Source of the DNA: Granulosicoccus sp.
GTDB taxonomy: Bacteria; Pseudomonadota; Gammaproteobacteria; Granulosicoccales; Granulosicoccaceae
Length of the DNA stretch: 35,203 nt
Direction: 5' to 3'
Assembly: GCA_020627685.1 (NCBI GenBank)
Contig: JAHDGK010000014.1
Span: forward strand, 1-35,203
The position numbers and the translations under genes were made by a program. Below are positions 23,836 to 31,844 of the stretch, piece by piece. The number at the start of each line of letters is the position of its first letter. Within the stretch, counting starts at the first letter, position 1. The notes under the pieces are model-generated. The model searched no databases. It was not told the DNA's origin and was given only the letters and a program-made list of their open reading frames with translations.

Positions 23836-24612
23836 ATGCTGAATGACATTATCAATACCGAACGCTATGTGATTTCAGACCATGGCTTTCAAGCTGAATG
23901 CAAAGCACAACTGGACAAGCACGGGGTGTTGGTTGTGCCCGATTTTCTCACGCAACAGGCGGTTGAGTCTCTGGTTCATGAAGGGGAGGCTCATCATGAC
24001 AAAGCCTTTTTTACGAGCGGTGATCATAACGCCTACTTAAAGCCCAGCGATTCAACGTTCGATGCCAATCATCCACGTAATCGTACGGTCACATCGTCAA
24101 AGGGGTGCATTACCACCGATCAAATCCCGGACCGGTCTGTGCTTCATACCCTATACGGCGACGAACAATTCAAAGGTTTTCTGTGCAACGTTCTCGATGA
24201 ACAGGCGCTGCATGAATACGCGGACCCATTGTCGTCCATCAATTTGCACTATGCCTCTGAAGGTCAGGAGTTAGGTTGGCACTTCGACAACTCTTCATTC
24301 GCCATCACACTACTCGTGCAAAAACCCACCGGCGGTGGTGTATTTGAATTTGTAAAAAATGTACGAGACGCTGATAAAGGCGATATGAACTACGACGAGG
24401 TTGGGCGCATTTTAGACGGTACGCAAACGGTAGAAACCCTCAGTATGGATCCGGGGTGTCTGGTGTTGTTCCGCGGGCGAAACTCTCTACATCGCGTAAC
24501 GCCCACCATCGGTGATGTGTGCCGTATGCTTGTGGTACTGGCCTACAATAGTGAGCCTGGCGTTTCTTTGTCAGAATCTGCACGTATGACGTTCTATGGC
24601 CGCTTGAACTAG
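23836..24612 (+). CDS. 2OG-Fe(II) oxygenase, possibly of the BesD/HalD-like group (HxD type)
   Basis: A 258-residue protein with a jelly-roll Fe(II)/2-oxoglutarate site. His149 and Asp151 lie in [15 protein letters not shown], the distal His219 in NSLHRVTP, and Arg230 eleven residues later for 2-oxoglutarate. It is unlike the PhyH protein at 19522. Its size and the spacing between the two His ligands (70 residues) recall the free-amino-acid halogenase BesD and its hydroxylase relatives. In BesD the metal-binding Asp is replaced by Gly. Here the Asp is kept, so hydroxylation is expected. The family link is from memory and tentative. A good AGGG ribosome-binding site precedes the ATG. It lies 25 bp after the PLP enzyme and 32 bp before the 2Fe-2S subunit. 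An amino acid or small amine is a reasonable substrate guess. Confidence 0.82.
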   Translation: MLNDIINTERYVISDHGFQAECKAQLDKHGVLVVPDFLTQQAVESLVHEGEAHHDKAFFTSGDHNAYLKPSDSTFDANHPRNRTVTSSKGCITTDQIPDRSVLHTLYGDEQFKGFLCNVLDEQALHEYADPLSSINLHYASEGQELGWHFDNSSFAITLLVQKPTGGGVFEFVKNVRDADKGDMNYDEVGRILDGTQTVETLSMDPGCLVLFRGRNSLHRVTPTIGDVCRMLVVLAYNSEPGVSLSESARMTFYGRLN

Positions 24613-24644
24613 GCCTTCGTATATTCCAAGTATGGGAAACTATC

Positions 24645-25109
24645 ATGATAAGCCTGACTATCAATGGAGAAGCGCACGAGGTTGATGTGCAACCAGAAAT
24701 GCCCTTACTTTGGGTTTTACGCGATGAACTGGGGCTAACCGGCACGAAATACGGATGTGGCATTGCACAGTGTGGCGCGTGTACGGTACATCTAGACGGT
24801 ATTGCCGTCCGGTCGTGTCAGCTGCGTGTGGGTAGTCTTCAAGGTGCGTCTATCACAACCATTGAAGGTCTGGGAACACCCAATGCCATGCACGCCGTGC
24901 AAGAAGCCTGGTCTGAGAAGCAAGTGGCTCAGTGTGGTTACTGTCAGTCAGGTCAGATGATGCAGGCCGCGTCTCTATTAACAACCACCCCTAAACCGAC
25001 TGATGCGCAAATCGATGCTGTCATGTCCGGCAACCTGTGTCGCTGCGGTACCTATCCGAGAATACGAGCTGCCATTCATGCGGCGTCTAATAAATTGCAA
25101 GAGGGCTAA
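24645..25109 (+). CDS. 2Fe-2S subunit of a molybdenum hydroxylase (IorA/NicA-like)
   Basis: A 154-residue protein with two [2Fe-2S] clusters, as in the small subunits of xanthine-oxidase-family enzymes. The plant-ferredoxin-type cluster is bound by Cys38, Cys43, Cys46 and Cys58 ([15 protein letters not shown], then SC). The alpha-helical domain cluster is bound by Cys97, Cys100, Cys132 and Cys134 ([10 protein letters not shown], then [10 protein letters not shown]). It moves electrons away from the molybdenum centre of its partner, encoded 3 bp downstream. The form is that of isoquinoline 1-oxidoreductase, nicotinate hydroxylase and periplasmic aldehyde oxidoreductases, in which no separate FAD subunit exists. 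Indeed no FAD subunit gene is present. The subunit has no signal peptide and would be exported bound to its Tat-carrying partner. Confidence 0.94.
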   Translation: MISLTINGEAHEVDVQPEMPLLWVLRDELGLTGTKYGCGIAQCGACTVHLDGIAVRSCQLRVGSLQGASITTIEGLGTPNAMHAVQEAWSEKQVAQCGYCQSGQMMQAASLLTTTPKPTDAQIDAVMSGNLCRCGTYPRIRAAIHAASNKLQEG

Positions 25110-25112
25110 GTC

Positions 25113-27353
25113 GTGGGGAAACTAGCGACGATTACGCGACGTACTTTTCTGATTGGCAGTGCGGCTATTGCCGGTGGTATTGCTTTTGGTGTTTATAAGG
25201 TAAAGCAGACGCCCGATAACCCGTTAAACGATGAGCTTGCAGACGGTGCCGCCACCTTCAATCCCTGGGTACTGATTGACTCCGACAAAATTACGTTGGT
25301 AGTGCCTCATGCAGATAAAGGCCAGGGCGTTGCTTCTGCTCAAGCAGCTCTTATAGCGGAAGAGTTGGATGTTGGCTGGGGAGATTTTGACACAAGCTTT
25401 GGCAAGCCCAGTCCGGCTTACTGGAACACAGCAATGGCCGAGGAGGGTGTTCCGTTTATGAGTACCGACGAGAGCACCATTGCAGAAGGTTTGCGAGGTG
25501 TTGTCGGTGGTGTGTTGAAGCTTATCGGTATGCAAGGCACCGGTGGTTCGACCTCTATGCCTGACAGCTTTGACAAGCTGCGTGAGGCCGGCGCTGTCGC
25601 GCGTGAAACGCTCAAGCTTGCGGCGTCTAAAAAAACGGGCCTCGCCGTGTCTGAGCTTAAAACAGAGGGTGGTGCGGTTATTCTTCCTGATGGCAGTGCA
25701 ATCGCGTATACACAACTGGCAGATCTCGCGGCCACAATTGAACCTGCCGAAGATGTCACTCTACGCGATCCAGCCAGTTGGCGATTAATCGGAAAGCCTA
25801 TGCCGCGTCTTGATACGCTGGCCAAATCGACAGGCACCCAGCGCTACGGTATCGATTTGTCTGTCCCGGACATGGTGTATGCCACGGTAAAAATTAACCC
25901 GCGACAAGGCGGTGTTATGAATGGATTCGATGCGACCATCGCCAATGATATGCCCGGTGTTCTAAAGGTTATAGAAATTACCAACGGTGTGGCCGTCATT
26001 GCAACCAACACCTGGTATGCCATTAATGCTGCCAATGCCATTGAATTTAATTGGGGTGATGCACCTTATCCGGCTGAGCAAGAAGACCACTGGCAAGCGG
26101 TTAGCGATTCCTTCATTGAGGACAGGCTCGATAAGACCTGGCGCGATGATGGTGATATCAATATCTCTCTAGCGGACAGCGCTGTGTTCTCTGCTGAATA
26201 TCGTTCGCCCTATGTTGCCCATCAGCCGCTGGAACCTTTAAACGCAATCGTAAAGGTGAGTGAGCAGCAAGTTGAAGTGTGGACAGGGCATCAACTGCCC
26301 CGCATGTTGCAACAGCAGGTAGCCTCTGTAACCGGCCATGATTCTGAACAGGTCGTTTTCCATAACCAGTATATGGGCGGCAGTTTCGGGCATCGTTTGG
26401 AGCTGGAATACGTCAAGGTAGCAGCTGAAATTGCTAACCAAATGCGTGGCACGCCTGTAAAAATGACCTTCTCACGAGAAGAAGATTTCGCGCATGATTT
26501 TCCGCGCCACATTGCAATGGCACGGGGCCAGGGTTCTGTCAAGGACGGGAAGGTGCATGGCATAGATCTCAGCATATCTTCGGTATCACCGGTGAGTTCG
26601 CAAATGGGGCGGGTAGGTATTAGTGTGCCGGGTCCCGATGCTCAGATACCTGCTGGCGCATGGAACAACCCGTACAACATACCGGCCTATCGAATGCGTG
26701 CTTACAGGACGCCTGAACTGGCTCCGGTATCTTCCTGGCGGGCGGTGGGTGCCAATGGTGCCGGATTCTTTTTTGACAGTTTCCTCGATGAGCTTATTCA
26801 TGAGGCAGGAGCCGACCCCATGCAGGAGCGTATTCGGCTTATGCAGCACGATGTCTCTAGAAAGGTCTTAGAGGCGGTGGCAGACATGTCATCATGGGGC
26901 GGTGAATTACCCGCGAATCATGCGCGTGGTGTTGCCTTTGTTGAAAGCTTTGGTGTGCCTACAGCTGCTGTCATTCAAGTGTCCAGTGAAGAGGCTGGCA
27001 TACGCCTGCAAAATGTCTGGATTGCGGCTGATGTTGGAACGGTCGTCGACCCTGAAAACTTTGAAAACCTGGTGCAGGGCGGTGTTGTTTGGGGGTTGGG
27101 CCACGCGATGAATTGCGAAATCACTTACAGTGATGGAAAGGCGCAGCAATCAAACTATCATGCCCACCAGGCGATGCGGTTGCATCAGTGTCCGAACATC
27201 ATGGTTAGGGGCTTGGAAAACGGGAGTAAAATTCGCGGTATTGGTGAGCCACCCGTACCTGTTACAGCCCCGGCGTTGGCCAACGCTATATTTGCCGCGA
27301 CCGGTCAACGTATACGCGAACTACCGCTCAACAAGCATATAGATTTCGTTTAA
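25113..27353 (+). CDS. Molybdopterin-binding subunit of a Tat-exported molybdenum hydroxylase (IorB-like)
   Basis: A 746-residue large subunit. Residues 1-30 are a Tat signal with the twin-Arg motif TRRTFLIG (Arg9-Arg10) and a hydrophobic stretch, so the folded enzyme is exported or anchored. The cofactor-binding parts include GTQRYGIDLSVPDMVYATV, SPYVAHQPLEPLNAIV, NQYMGGSFGHRLELEYV, SSWRAVGANGAGFFFDSFLDE, and the active-site Glu712 in IRGIGEPPVPVTAPA. Relatives hydroxylate N-heterocycles (isoquinoline, nicotinate, quinoline) or oxidise aldehydes with water as oxygen donor. The start is GTG with AGAGGG seven bases upstream. NicB-type partners often carry cytochrome c domains. This protein has none, and no cytochrome gene is adjacent, so its electron acceptor is unknown. 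A MocA/CoxF-type maturation gene is also absent from the window. Confidence 0.93.
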   Translation: MGKLATITRRTFLIGSAAIAGGIAFGVYKVKQTPDNPLNDELADGAATFNPWVLIDSDKITLVVPHADKGQGVASAQAALIAEELDVGWGDFDTSFGKPSPAYWNTAMAEEGVPFMSTDESTIAEGLRGVVGGVLKLIGMQGTGGSTSMPDSFDKLREAGAVARETLKLAASKKTGLAVSELKTEGGAVILPDGSAIAYTQLADLAATIEPAEDVTLRDPASWRLIGKPMPRLDTLAKSTGTQRYGIDLSVPDMVYATVKINPRQGGVMNGFDATIANDMPGVLKVIEITNGVAVIATNTWYAINAANAIEFNWGDAPYPAEQEDHWQAVSDSFIEDRLDKTWRDDGDINISLADSAVFSAEYRSPYVAHQPLEPLNAIVKVSEQQVEVWTGHQLPRMLQQQVASVTGHDSEQVVFHNQYMGGSFGHRLELEYVKVAAEIANQMRGTPVKMTFSREEDFAHDFPRHIAMARGQGSVKDGKVHGIDLSISSVSPVSSQMGRVGISVPGPDAQIPAGAWNNPYNIPAYRMRAYRTPELAPVSSWRAVGANGAGFFFDSFLDELIHEAGADPMQERIRLMQHDVSRKVLEAVADMSSWGGELPANHARGVAFVESFGVPTAAVIQVSSEEAGIRLQNVWIAADVGTVVDPENFENLVQGGVVWGLGHAMNCEITYSDGKAQQSNYHAHQAMRLHQCPNIMVRGLENGSKIRGIGEPPVPVTAPALANAIFAATGQRIRELPLNKHIDFV

Positions 27354-27382
27354 GGCTGCGTCGTTAAAAGTTTGCAGCCTTA
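27351..27382. terminator. Inverted repeat shared by the ends of two convergent genes
   Basis: TAAGGCTGC (27351-27359) and GCAGCCTTA (27374-27382) form a perfect 9-bp stem with a 14-base loop. The left arm begins with the stop codon of the molybdenum hydroxylase gene, and the right arm lies inside the last codons of the ABC-F gene, whose stop is in the loop. Such a structure could end transcripts from both sides, but neither side has a T-tract, so true intrinsic termination is not certain. Confidence 0.45.
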
Positions 27383-28974
27383 GATTCCAGTTTCTGGCTG
27401 GCCAGGTATTCGTCATAGGTGCCCGCAAAATTAATCAGTTGCTGGTCTTTTATTTCAACAATCTGAGTGGCAAGTGAGGATACAAATTCTCTGTCGTGAC
27501 TGACGAACACGATAGTGCCTTCATAGTGTTCCAACGCCATATTCAAGGCCTCTATCGCTTCCATATCCATATGGTTCGTTGGTTCATCAAGCACCATTAC
27601 GTTTGGCGCACTTAAAATCAATTTGCCGAATATCAAGCGATTTTTTTCACCACCGGAACACACCTGTACCCGTTTTTCAAAGTCATCGGACGAGAATAGA
27701 AGCTGACCCAAAATGGCTCTGACCACTTGATCGTTGTGAGAGGGTTTTCGCCATTGGGTCATCCAGTCGAACAACGTAAAGTTGTTGGCAAATTCGTTGG
27801 TGTTGTCCTGAGGGCAGTATCCGATAGAAGCATTTTCAGCCCATTGGATTTCACCGTTCATCGGTTGTAACTCGTTCAGTAAGCCTCTTAGTAGCGTTGT
27901 CTTGCCTACACCGTTTTCACCGATAATAGCCAAGCGGGACCCTGCTTCAAGCATCAAGTTGCCTTTTTCAAACAGCAGCTCGTCGTCAAAACCCATAGAT
28001 AGGCTTTCTACAGTGACCGCTTGTCTGAATAGTTTTTTCTCTTGCGTGAACCGAATGTAAGGACTCACGCGGCTTGAGCGCTTAATGTCAGCTAGCTCGA
28101 TTTTTTGAATCTGCTTGGCACGAGATGTTGCCTGTTTTGCCTTAGAGGCGTTTGCAGAGAACCGGCTAACGAACTGTTGCAAGTCAGCGATTTGCGCTTT
28201 CTTCTTGGAGTTCTGAGACTGTAGAAGTTCTCTTGCCGCTGTAGAGGCGATCATAAAGTCATCATAGTTGCCTGGATAAACGCGAAGCTCGCCATAATCT
28301 ATGTCGGCCATATGCGTGCACACGGAGTTAAGAAAATGCCTGTCGTGCGAGATAATCACGATGGTGCTTTTCTGTTGGCTTAAGACGCCCTCTAACCAGC
28401 GTATAGCATTAATGTCGAGGTTGTTGGTTGGTTCGTCAAGCAGCAGTATGTCGGGTGATGAGAACAAGGCTTGGGCAAGCAACACTCTTAGTTTCCAACC
28501 GGGTGCAACTTCACTCATCGGCCCGAAATGCAAAGACTCTTCAATTCCTGCACCGCTTAAAAATTCACCCGCACGGCTTTCGGCGGTGTAGCCATCCATT
28601 TCAGCAAACTCAACTTCCAGTTCGGCAACTCGCATGCCGTCGGCCTCAGTCATTTCAGGTAGCGCATACAGGCGTTCGCGTTCTTGTTTTACCGTCCAGA
28701 GTTCCTGATGGCCCATGATGACGGTGTCAATAACACTAAATTCTTCAAACGCAAATTGGTCCTGATGGAGCTTTCCTATGCGTTCATTGGGTGTCAGTGA
28801 GACATTACCGGCGGTGGGTTCCAGCGAGCCACCCAGAATATTCATGAACGTCGACTTACCACAGCCGTTCGCACCAATCAGGCCGTAGCGATTGCCGTCG
28901 CCGAACTTCACTGAAATATTTTCGAAAAGCGGCTTGGAGCCGAACTGGATAGTAACGTTCGATGCAGAGATCAA
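27364..28974 (-). CDS. ybiT: ABC-F family ATPase, YbiT type
   Basis: A 536-residue protein with two ATP-binding cassettes and no membrane part. It matches E. coli YbiT along its length, beginning with the near-identical [16 protein letters not shown]. The first cassette has the Walker A GANGCGKS (residues 34-41), the YbiT-type signature [17 protein letters not shown] and DEPTNNLD. The inter-domain linker is basic and coiled ([22 protein letters not shown]). The second cassette has [18 protein letters not shown] and [12 protein letters not shown] proteins bind the ribosomal E site and adjust translation. YbiT is a housekeeping member, not a transporter and not a clear resistance factor. It is convergent with the hydroxylase operon and is probably unrelated to the catabolic genes. 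Its high similarity to enteric YbiT supports a gammaproteobacterial host. Confidence 0.95.
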   Translation of the reverse strand: MISASNVTIQFGSKPLFENISVKFGDGNRYGLIGANGCGKSTFMNILGGSLEPTAGNVSLTPNERIGKLHQDQFAFEEFSVIDTVIMGHQELWTVKQERERLYALPEMTEADGMRVAELEVEFAEMDGYTAESRAGEFLSGAGIEESLHFGPMSEVAPGWKLRVLLAQALFSSPDILLLDEPTNNLDINAIRWLEGVLSQQKSTIVIISHDRHFLNSVCTHMADIDYGELRVYPGNYDDFMIASTAARELLQSQNSKKKAQIADLQQFVSRFSANASKAKQATSRAKQIQKIELADIKRSSRVSPYIRFTQEKKLFRQAVTVESLSMGFDDELLFEKGNLMLEAGSRLAIIGENGVGKTTLLRGLLNELQPMNGEIQWAENASIGYCPQDNTNEFANNFTLFDWMTQWRKPSHNDQVVRAILGQLLFSSDDFEKRVQVCSGGEKNRLIFGKLILSAPNVMVLDEPTNHMDMEAIEALNMALEHYEGTIVFVSHDREFVSSLATQIVEIKDQQLINFAGTYDEYLASQKLESKAANF

Positions 28975-29145
28975 GAGGGGGGCTCAACATTGGGCATCGA
29001 AATAGATGCCTTTCATGGGGGAAGGCGCGCATGTTAACACTGCAGGCTTGGTATTTGATTTCCCGATGGCAAGAGTGCTGTGCTTGTCACAGCCGGAAAA
29101 TCGCTTTTTACAGGCTACGCAATACTTAAGAAGGCTGCTGAGTTA

Positions 29146-29571
29146 TTAAGAATACTTAGGCGCTATGTTTAAGAGTGCCTGAATAAGCTCTGCCCGAATG
29201 TTCTTGGGTATGGACATAGAGGCTATTTCGTCCAGTACGAGATTGTTTGCATCGCGTAAAAGCTCTTCACCGGCGGGAGTCAGGGTTGCCAGGCTTTGCC
29301 GGGCATCTCGTTCACCTTTTTGAGTTGTGACATAGCCAATTTTTTCTAAAGGTTTCAACGCCCTTGTCACGGCTGAAGGCGTTAAATTGACAGCCCTTGC
29401 CAGATCGACACGGGTAGCAGCCCCGTTGTGTAAATCTTTCAATTGTTCGAGCAAATAGTATTCGGTAAAGCTGACCCCTTTTACGTTTGACAGGATCCGA
29501 TTGAGCCGTCCCTCGATACCGTTTGCTGCTGAAAGCAGCGCGAAGACAAACTGAGTATTCTTGATGTTCAT
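29146..29571 (-). CDS. MarR-family transcriptional regulator
   Basis: A 141-residue winged-helix regulator. The helix-turn-helix lies at about residues 50-75 (ATRVDLARAVNLTPSAVTRALKPLEKIG), followed by the wing with the conserved GERDARQSLATLTPAGEELL. Helices at both ends form the dimer interface. MarR proteins bind palindromes and are released by small phenolic or other ligands. A perfect inverted repeat begins four bases upstream of the start codon (29575-29606) and is the obvious self-operator. No Shine-Dalgarno sequence is visible between it and the ATG, so translation may be weak or leaderless. The gene stands alone between ybiT and the second TRAP operon, all on the minus strand, so any wider targets are unknown. 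Confidence 0.93.
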   Translation of the reverse strand: MNIKNTQFVFALLSAANGIEGRLNRILSNVKGVSFTEYYLLEQLKDLHNGAATRVDLARAVNLTPSAVTRALKPLEKIGYVTTQKGERDARQSLATLTPAGEELLRDANNLVLDEIASMSIPKNIRAELIQALLNIAPKYS

Positions 29572-29574
29572 GCG

Positions 29575-29606
29575 TGCATAATACGTGAGTAGTCACGTAT
29601 TATGCA
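29575..29606. promoter_or_regulatory. Perfect inverted repeat, likely MarR operator
   Basis: The arms TGCATAATACGTGA (29575-29588) and TCACGTATTATGCA (29593-29606) are exact reverse complements over 14 bp with a 4-base spacer GTAG. It sits directly upstream of the MarR-family start codon, where bound repressor would block transcription of its own gene. MarR sites are usually AT-rich palindromes of about this size. The repeat is longer and more exact than expected by chance. A role as RNA hairpin at the 5' end of the mRNA is an alternative. Confidence 0.7.
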
Positions 29607-29742
29607 AGTTATTTATGTTGGAAATAATTAGTCATCAATTTTCGCGAGTGGAACCGGCTCAACGCGTCCCTAATTGGAAGTTGTCTAAGCCGGTAATGAA
29701 AAGAAGATGCAATAGCTTGCGTAGCTCAAAGCGCTACATGTC

Positions 29743-31116
29743 TTATATGATTATTTCGGGTCCTAACAGCAGGGTTGGCAGAAAGGTCGATATTGCGGGT
29801 ATGTATGTCACAAGAATAAGGAATACGAACAAGACTAGTAGCCAGGGAGCTGCTGCTTTTACAATATTCAGGATGGGCATTTCGGCTATCCCAGAGGTGA
29901 CGAACAGGTTTAATCCCACTGGCGGTGTAACCATACCTATTTCCATATTGACCACCATGATGATGCCCAGGTGGATAGGGTCGATACCCAGTTCTATGGC
30001 AATTGGAAACAACAGCGGTGCCACGATGACGATCAATCCGGAAGGCTCCATAAACTGCCCGCCAATAAGCAAGATGACATTGACCAAAATAAGAAAAACG
30101 ATAGGTCCGACACCTGCGTCGACAATCATCAACGCAATTTTTTGAGGAATTTGTTCATCCGTCAGTACATGCTTCAGTATTAATGCGTTTGCAATGATAA
30201 ACAGCAGTACGACCGTGAGCTTACCTCCGGCATACAACGCATCTATCGTGTCTTTGTGAACAAGAGAGCGCGGGATCGCTAAAATATATTCTATGAGGCT
30301 GGGCTTGGTTTTACTTTCACGATGTGCAAGTGGCCCCATATCTTTGTAGATAAACGTGGCCACTAAGAATGAATAGACTGCCGCCACAGCCGCAGCTTCG
30401 GTGGGTGTAAAAATGCCGCCGTATATTCCGCCCAGGATAACGACAATAAGAAACAAGCCCCAGCCCGCATCTTTGCCTGATTCAATAACTTCTGACCAGC
30501 CAACCCACTCTCCTTTGGGCAAGCCTTTAAATCGTGCAACACAGTAAATGGCGGCCATCAGCATGAACGATACCAGTAGCCCGGGGATTATCCCTGCCAT
30601 AAACATACGCCCGACAGAGACATCAACGGATGCTGCATAAACAACCATAACAATGGAGGGCGGTATCAGAATGCCGAGCGTCCCTGCGTTACAGATGACA
30701 CCTGCTGCGAATTCTTTGGTATACCCCACCTGTGTCATTCCTGCGATGACGATAGAGCCGATAGCGACTACCGTTGCTGGAGATGATCCTGAGAGGGCAG
30801 CGAACAACATACAAGCGAAAACACCTGCAATGGCTAATCCGCCTTGCAAATGTCCAACACAGGCAATTGAAAAACGGATGATTCGTCGAGCAACACCTCC
30901 AGTTGACATGAATGACGAAGCCAAGATGAAGAACGGTATCGCTAATAGCGTGTAATGACCTTCAAACGCTGAAAACAGTGTTTGTGCGATTGAGGCTAAT
31001 GATCCATCGGAGAACCATAGTAAGAATAATATTGACGATAATCCGATCGAAACAGCTATTGGGACGCCGATTAGCAGCAAGCCGATAATGAGTGCAAAAA
31101 GTAATGCAATATCCAT
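29743..31116 (-). CDS. dctM: TRAP transporter large permease subunit (DctM family), second system
   Basis: A 457-residue, strongly hydrophobic DctM-type subunit. It has MDIALLFALIIGLLLIGVPIAVSIG at the start, GTLGILIPPSIVMVVYAASV, a charged cytoplasmic loop (residues around 215-235), GGIYGGIFTPTEAAAVAAVY, and the C-terminal EIGMVTPPVGLNLFVTSG. It has an extra hydrophilic loop (HRESKTKPSLIEYIL) compared with the first system, as in the classical C4-dicarboxylate branch. It forms the Na+-driven transport domain in the inner membrane. The start was set at 31116, overlapping the dctQ stop by one base (TAATG). A longer frame to 31182 would add 22 charged residues read from within dctQ and is rejected. 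It is the last gene of the dctP-dctQ-dctM operon. Confidence 0.94.
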   Translation of the reverse strand: MDIALLFALIIGLLLIGVPIAVSIGLSSILFLLWFSDGSLASIAQTLFSAFEGHYTLLAIPFFILASSFMSTGGVARRIIRFSIACVGHLQGGLAIAGVFACMLFAALSGSSPATVVAIGSIVIAGMTQVGYTKEFAAGVICNAGTLGILIPPSIVMVVYAASVDVSVGRMFMAGIIPGLLVSFMLMAAIYCVARFKGLPKGEWVGWSEVIESGKDAGWGLFLIVVILGGIYGGIFTPTEAAAVAAVYSFLVATFIYKDMGPLAHRESKTKPSLIEYILAIPRSLVHKDTIDALYAGGKLTVVLLFIIANALILKHVLTDEQIPQKIALMIVDAGVGPIVFLILVNVILLIGGQFMEPSGLIVIVAPLLFPIAIELGIDPIHLGIIMVVNMEIGMVTPPVGLNLFVTSGIAEMPILNIVKAAAPWLLVLFVFLILVTYIPAISTFLPTLLLGPEIII

Positions 31117-31775
31117 TAGCGCGTCTCCCCTTGAACGTCGGAAGAGGTCTCTTTGCTTCCCTCGTGCGATGCAATGATGCAATCTTTACGACCTGACTCT
31201 ATGTCCCTCAGTGCATAAACGTACCGTACGAGCATGAGTAGGGCGAACAAGGGAAGAACCGCGTAGGGAATAAAGCGCGGTATTTTTTCATACGGGTCGC
31301 CATCGTTAAATATACCCTCAAGAAACCGCATAAAGTCGGGCATTGGAATGCTGTAGACCTCATACCAGCCCTGATCCCTGAAATTCCAGTTAAAGCCTGT
31401 GGGAAACCATCTACCGGATGTCGTGGGCAGGTTGGCATAGTTGGCCCAGTAATCCCAGGACCCTTTGAAGATAAATACGCAGTAAATAATACAAATAACG
31501 GTAGCCAAGCGATTTATGCGCTTACGTGTCAGGTTTCCTACCATGGTTATCACCAGGTCGACACCGATATGTGCATTCGTAGAGACTGCGTGAACAGCAC
31601 CCAGTAAGACCAGCCACGCAAAAATAAAAACGGTAAGCTCAAGAGACCACAAAATGTTGCTCTCAAAAACATATCGGGCGATAACATTGGCAAACGTCAG
31701 AGCTGTCATAGTGCCAATGAGAAAAGCAATAATTCGTTTTTCGATATCAAAAAAACGGGAGCTAGACTCTTTCAT
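31116..31775 (-). CDS. dctQ: TRAP transporter small permease subunit (DctQ family), second system
   Basis: A 219-residue DctQ protein with four membrane segments, at about residues 13-32, 43-65, 88-110 and 165-185. It is longer than usual because of a hydrophilic segment of roughly 50 residues between the third and fourth helices (ANLPTTSGRW to PYEKIPRF). This insertion is seen in DctQ proteins of the C4-dicarboxylate branch. The N-terminal part FANVIARYVFESNILWSLEL is the most conserved family region. It supports DctM and docks DctP. It follows dctP after 69 bp that include a stable hairpin, and is coupled to dctM by a one-base overlap. Confidence 0.91.
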   Translation of the reverse strand: MKESSSRFFDIEKRIIAFLIGTMTALTFANVIARYVFESNILWSLELTVFIFAWLVLLGAVHAVSTNAHIGVDLVITMVGNLTRKRINRLATVICIIYCVFIFKGSWDYWANYANLPTTSGRWFPTGFNWNFRDQGWYEVYSIPMPDFMRFLEGIFNDGDPYEKIPRFIPYAVLPLFALLMLVRYVYALRDIESGRKDCIIASHEGSKETSSDVQGETR

Positions 31776-31810
31776 CGTGCAAGATTTTATTCGTAGGTTT
31801 TAAAGATGTA

Positions 31811-31828
31811 CGGCGCCTCCTTGCGCCG
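31811..31828 (-). other. Intercistronic hairpin between dctP and dctQ
   Basis: CGGCGC and GCGCCG form a perfect GC-only 6-bp stem around a 6-base loop that reads AAGGAG on the coding strand. It lies 17 bp after the dctP stop and about 35 bp before the dctQ start. Binding-protein genes are often followed by such stems, which protect the upstream message and lower expression of the membrane genes, and this explains it well. The Shine-Dalgarno-like loop is too far from dctQ to serve it directly. Confidence 0.55.
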
Positions 31829-31844
31829 CGAAGGAGAGTGCCAA

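Noticed and set aside
25224-25837. Two minus-strand open frames of 163 and 139 codons within the molybdenum hydroxylase gene
   Set aside because: They lie opposite a strongly supported coding region, overlap each other in different frames and show no recognisable domain. They are shadows of the real gene.
27364-28974. Reading the ABC-F gene as the ATPase of a transporter or a drug-resistance gene
   Set aside because: It has fused cassettes without membrane partners and matches YbiT, a ribosome-associated housekeeping ABC-F protein.
28993-29010. Six-bp stem GGCATC/GATGCC between ybiT and marR
   Set aside because: The short stem lacks a T-tract in the direction of marR transcription, so it cannot be supported as a terminator.
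29585-30145. A plus-strand open frame of 186 codons over the end of the second dctM
   Set aside because: It is antisense to the dctM gene for most of its length, starts inside the MarR palindrome and has no domain-like features.
31117-31182. Longer second DctM beginning at 31182
   Set aside because: The added 22 residues are charged, are read from inside dctQ and precede the true first membrane helix. The TAATG junction at 31116 is the normal coupling.
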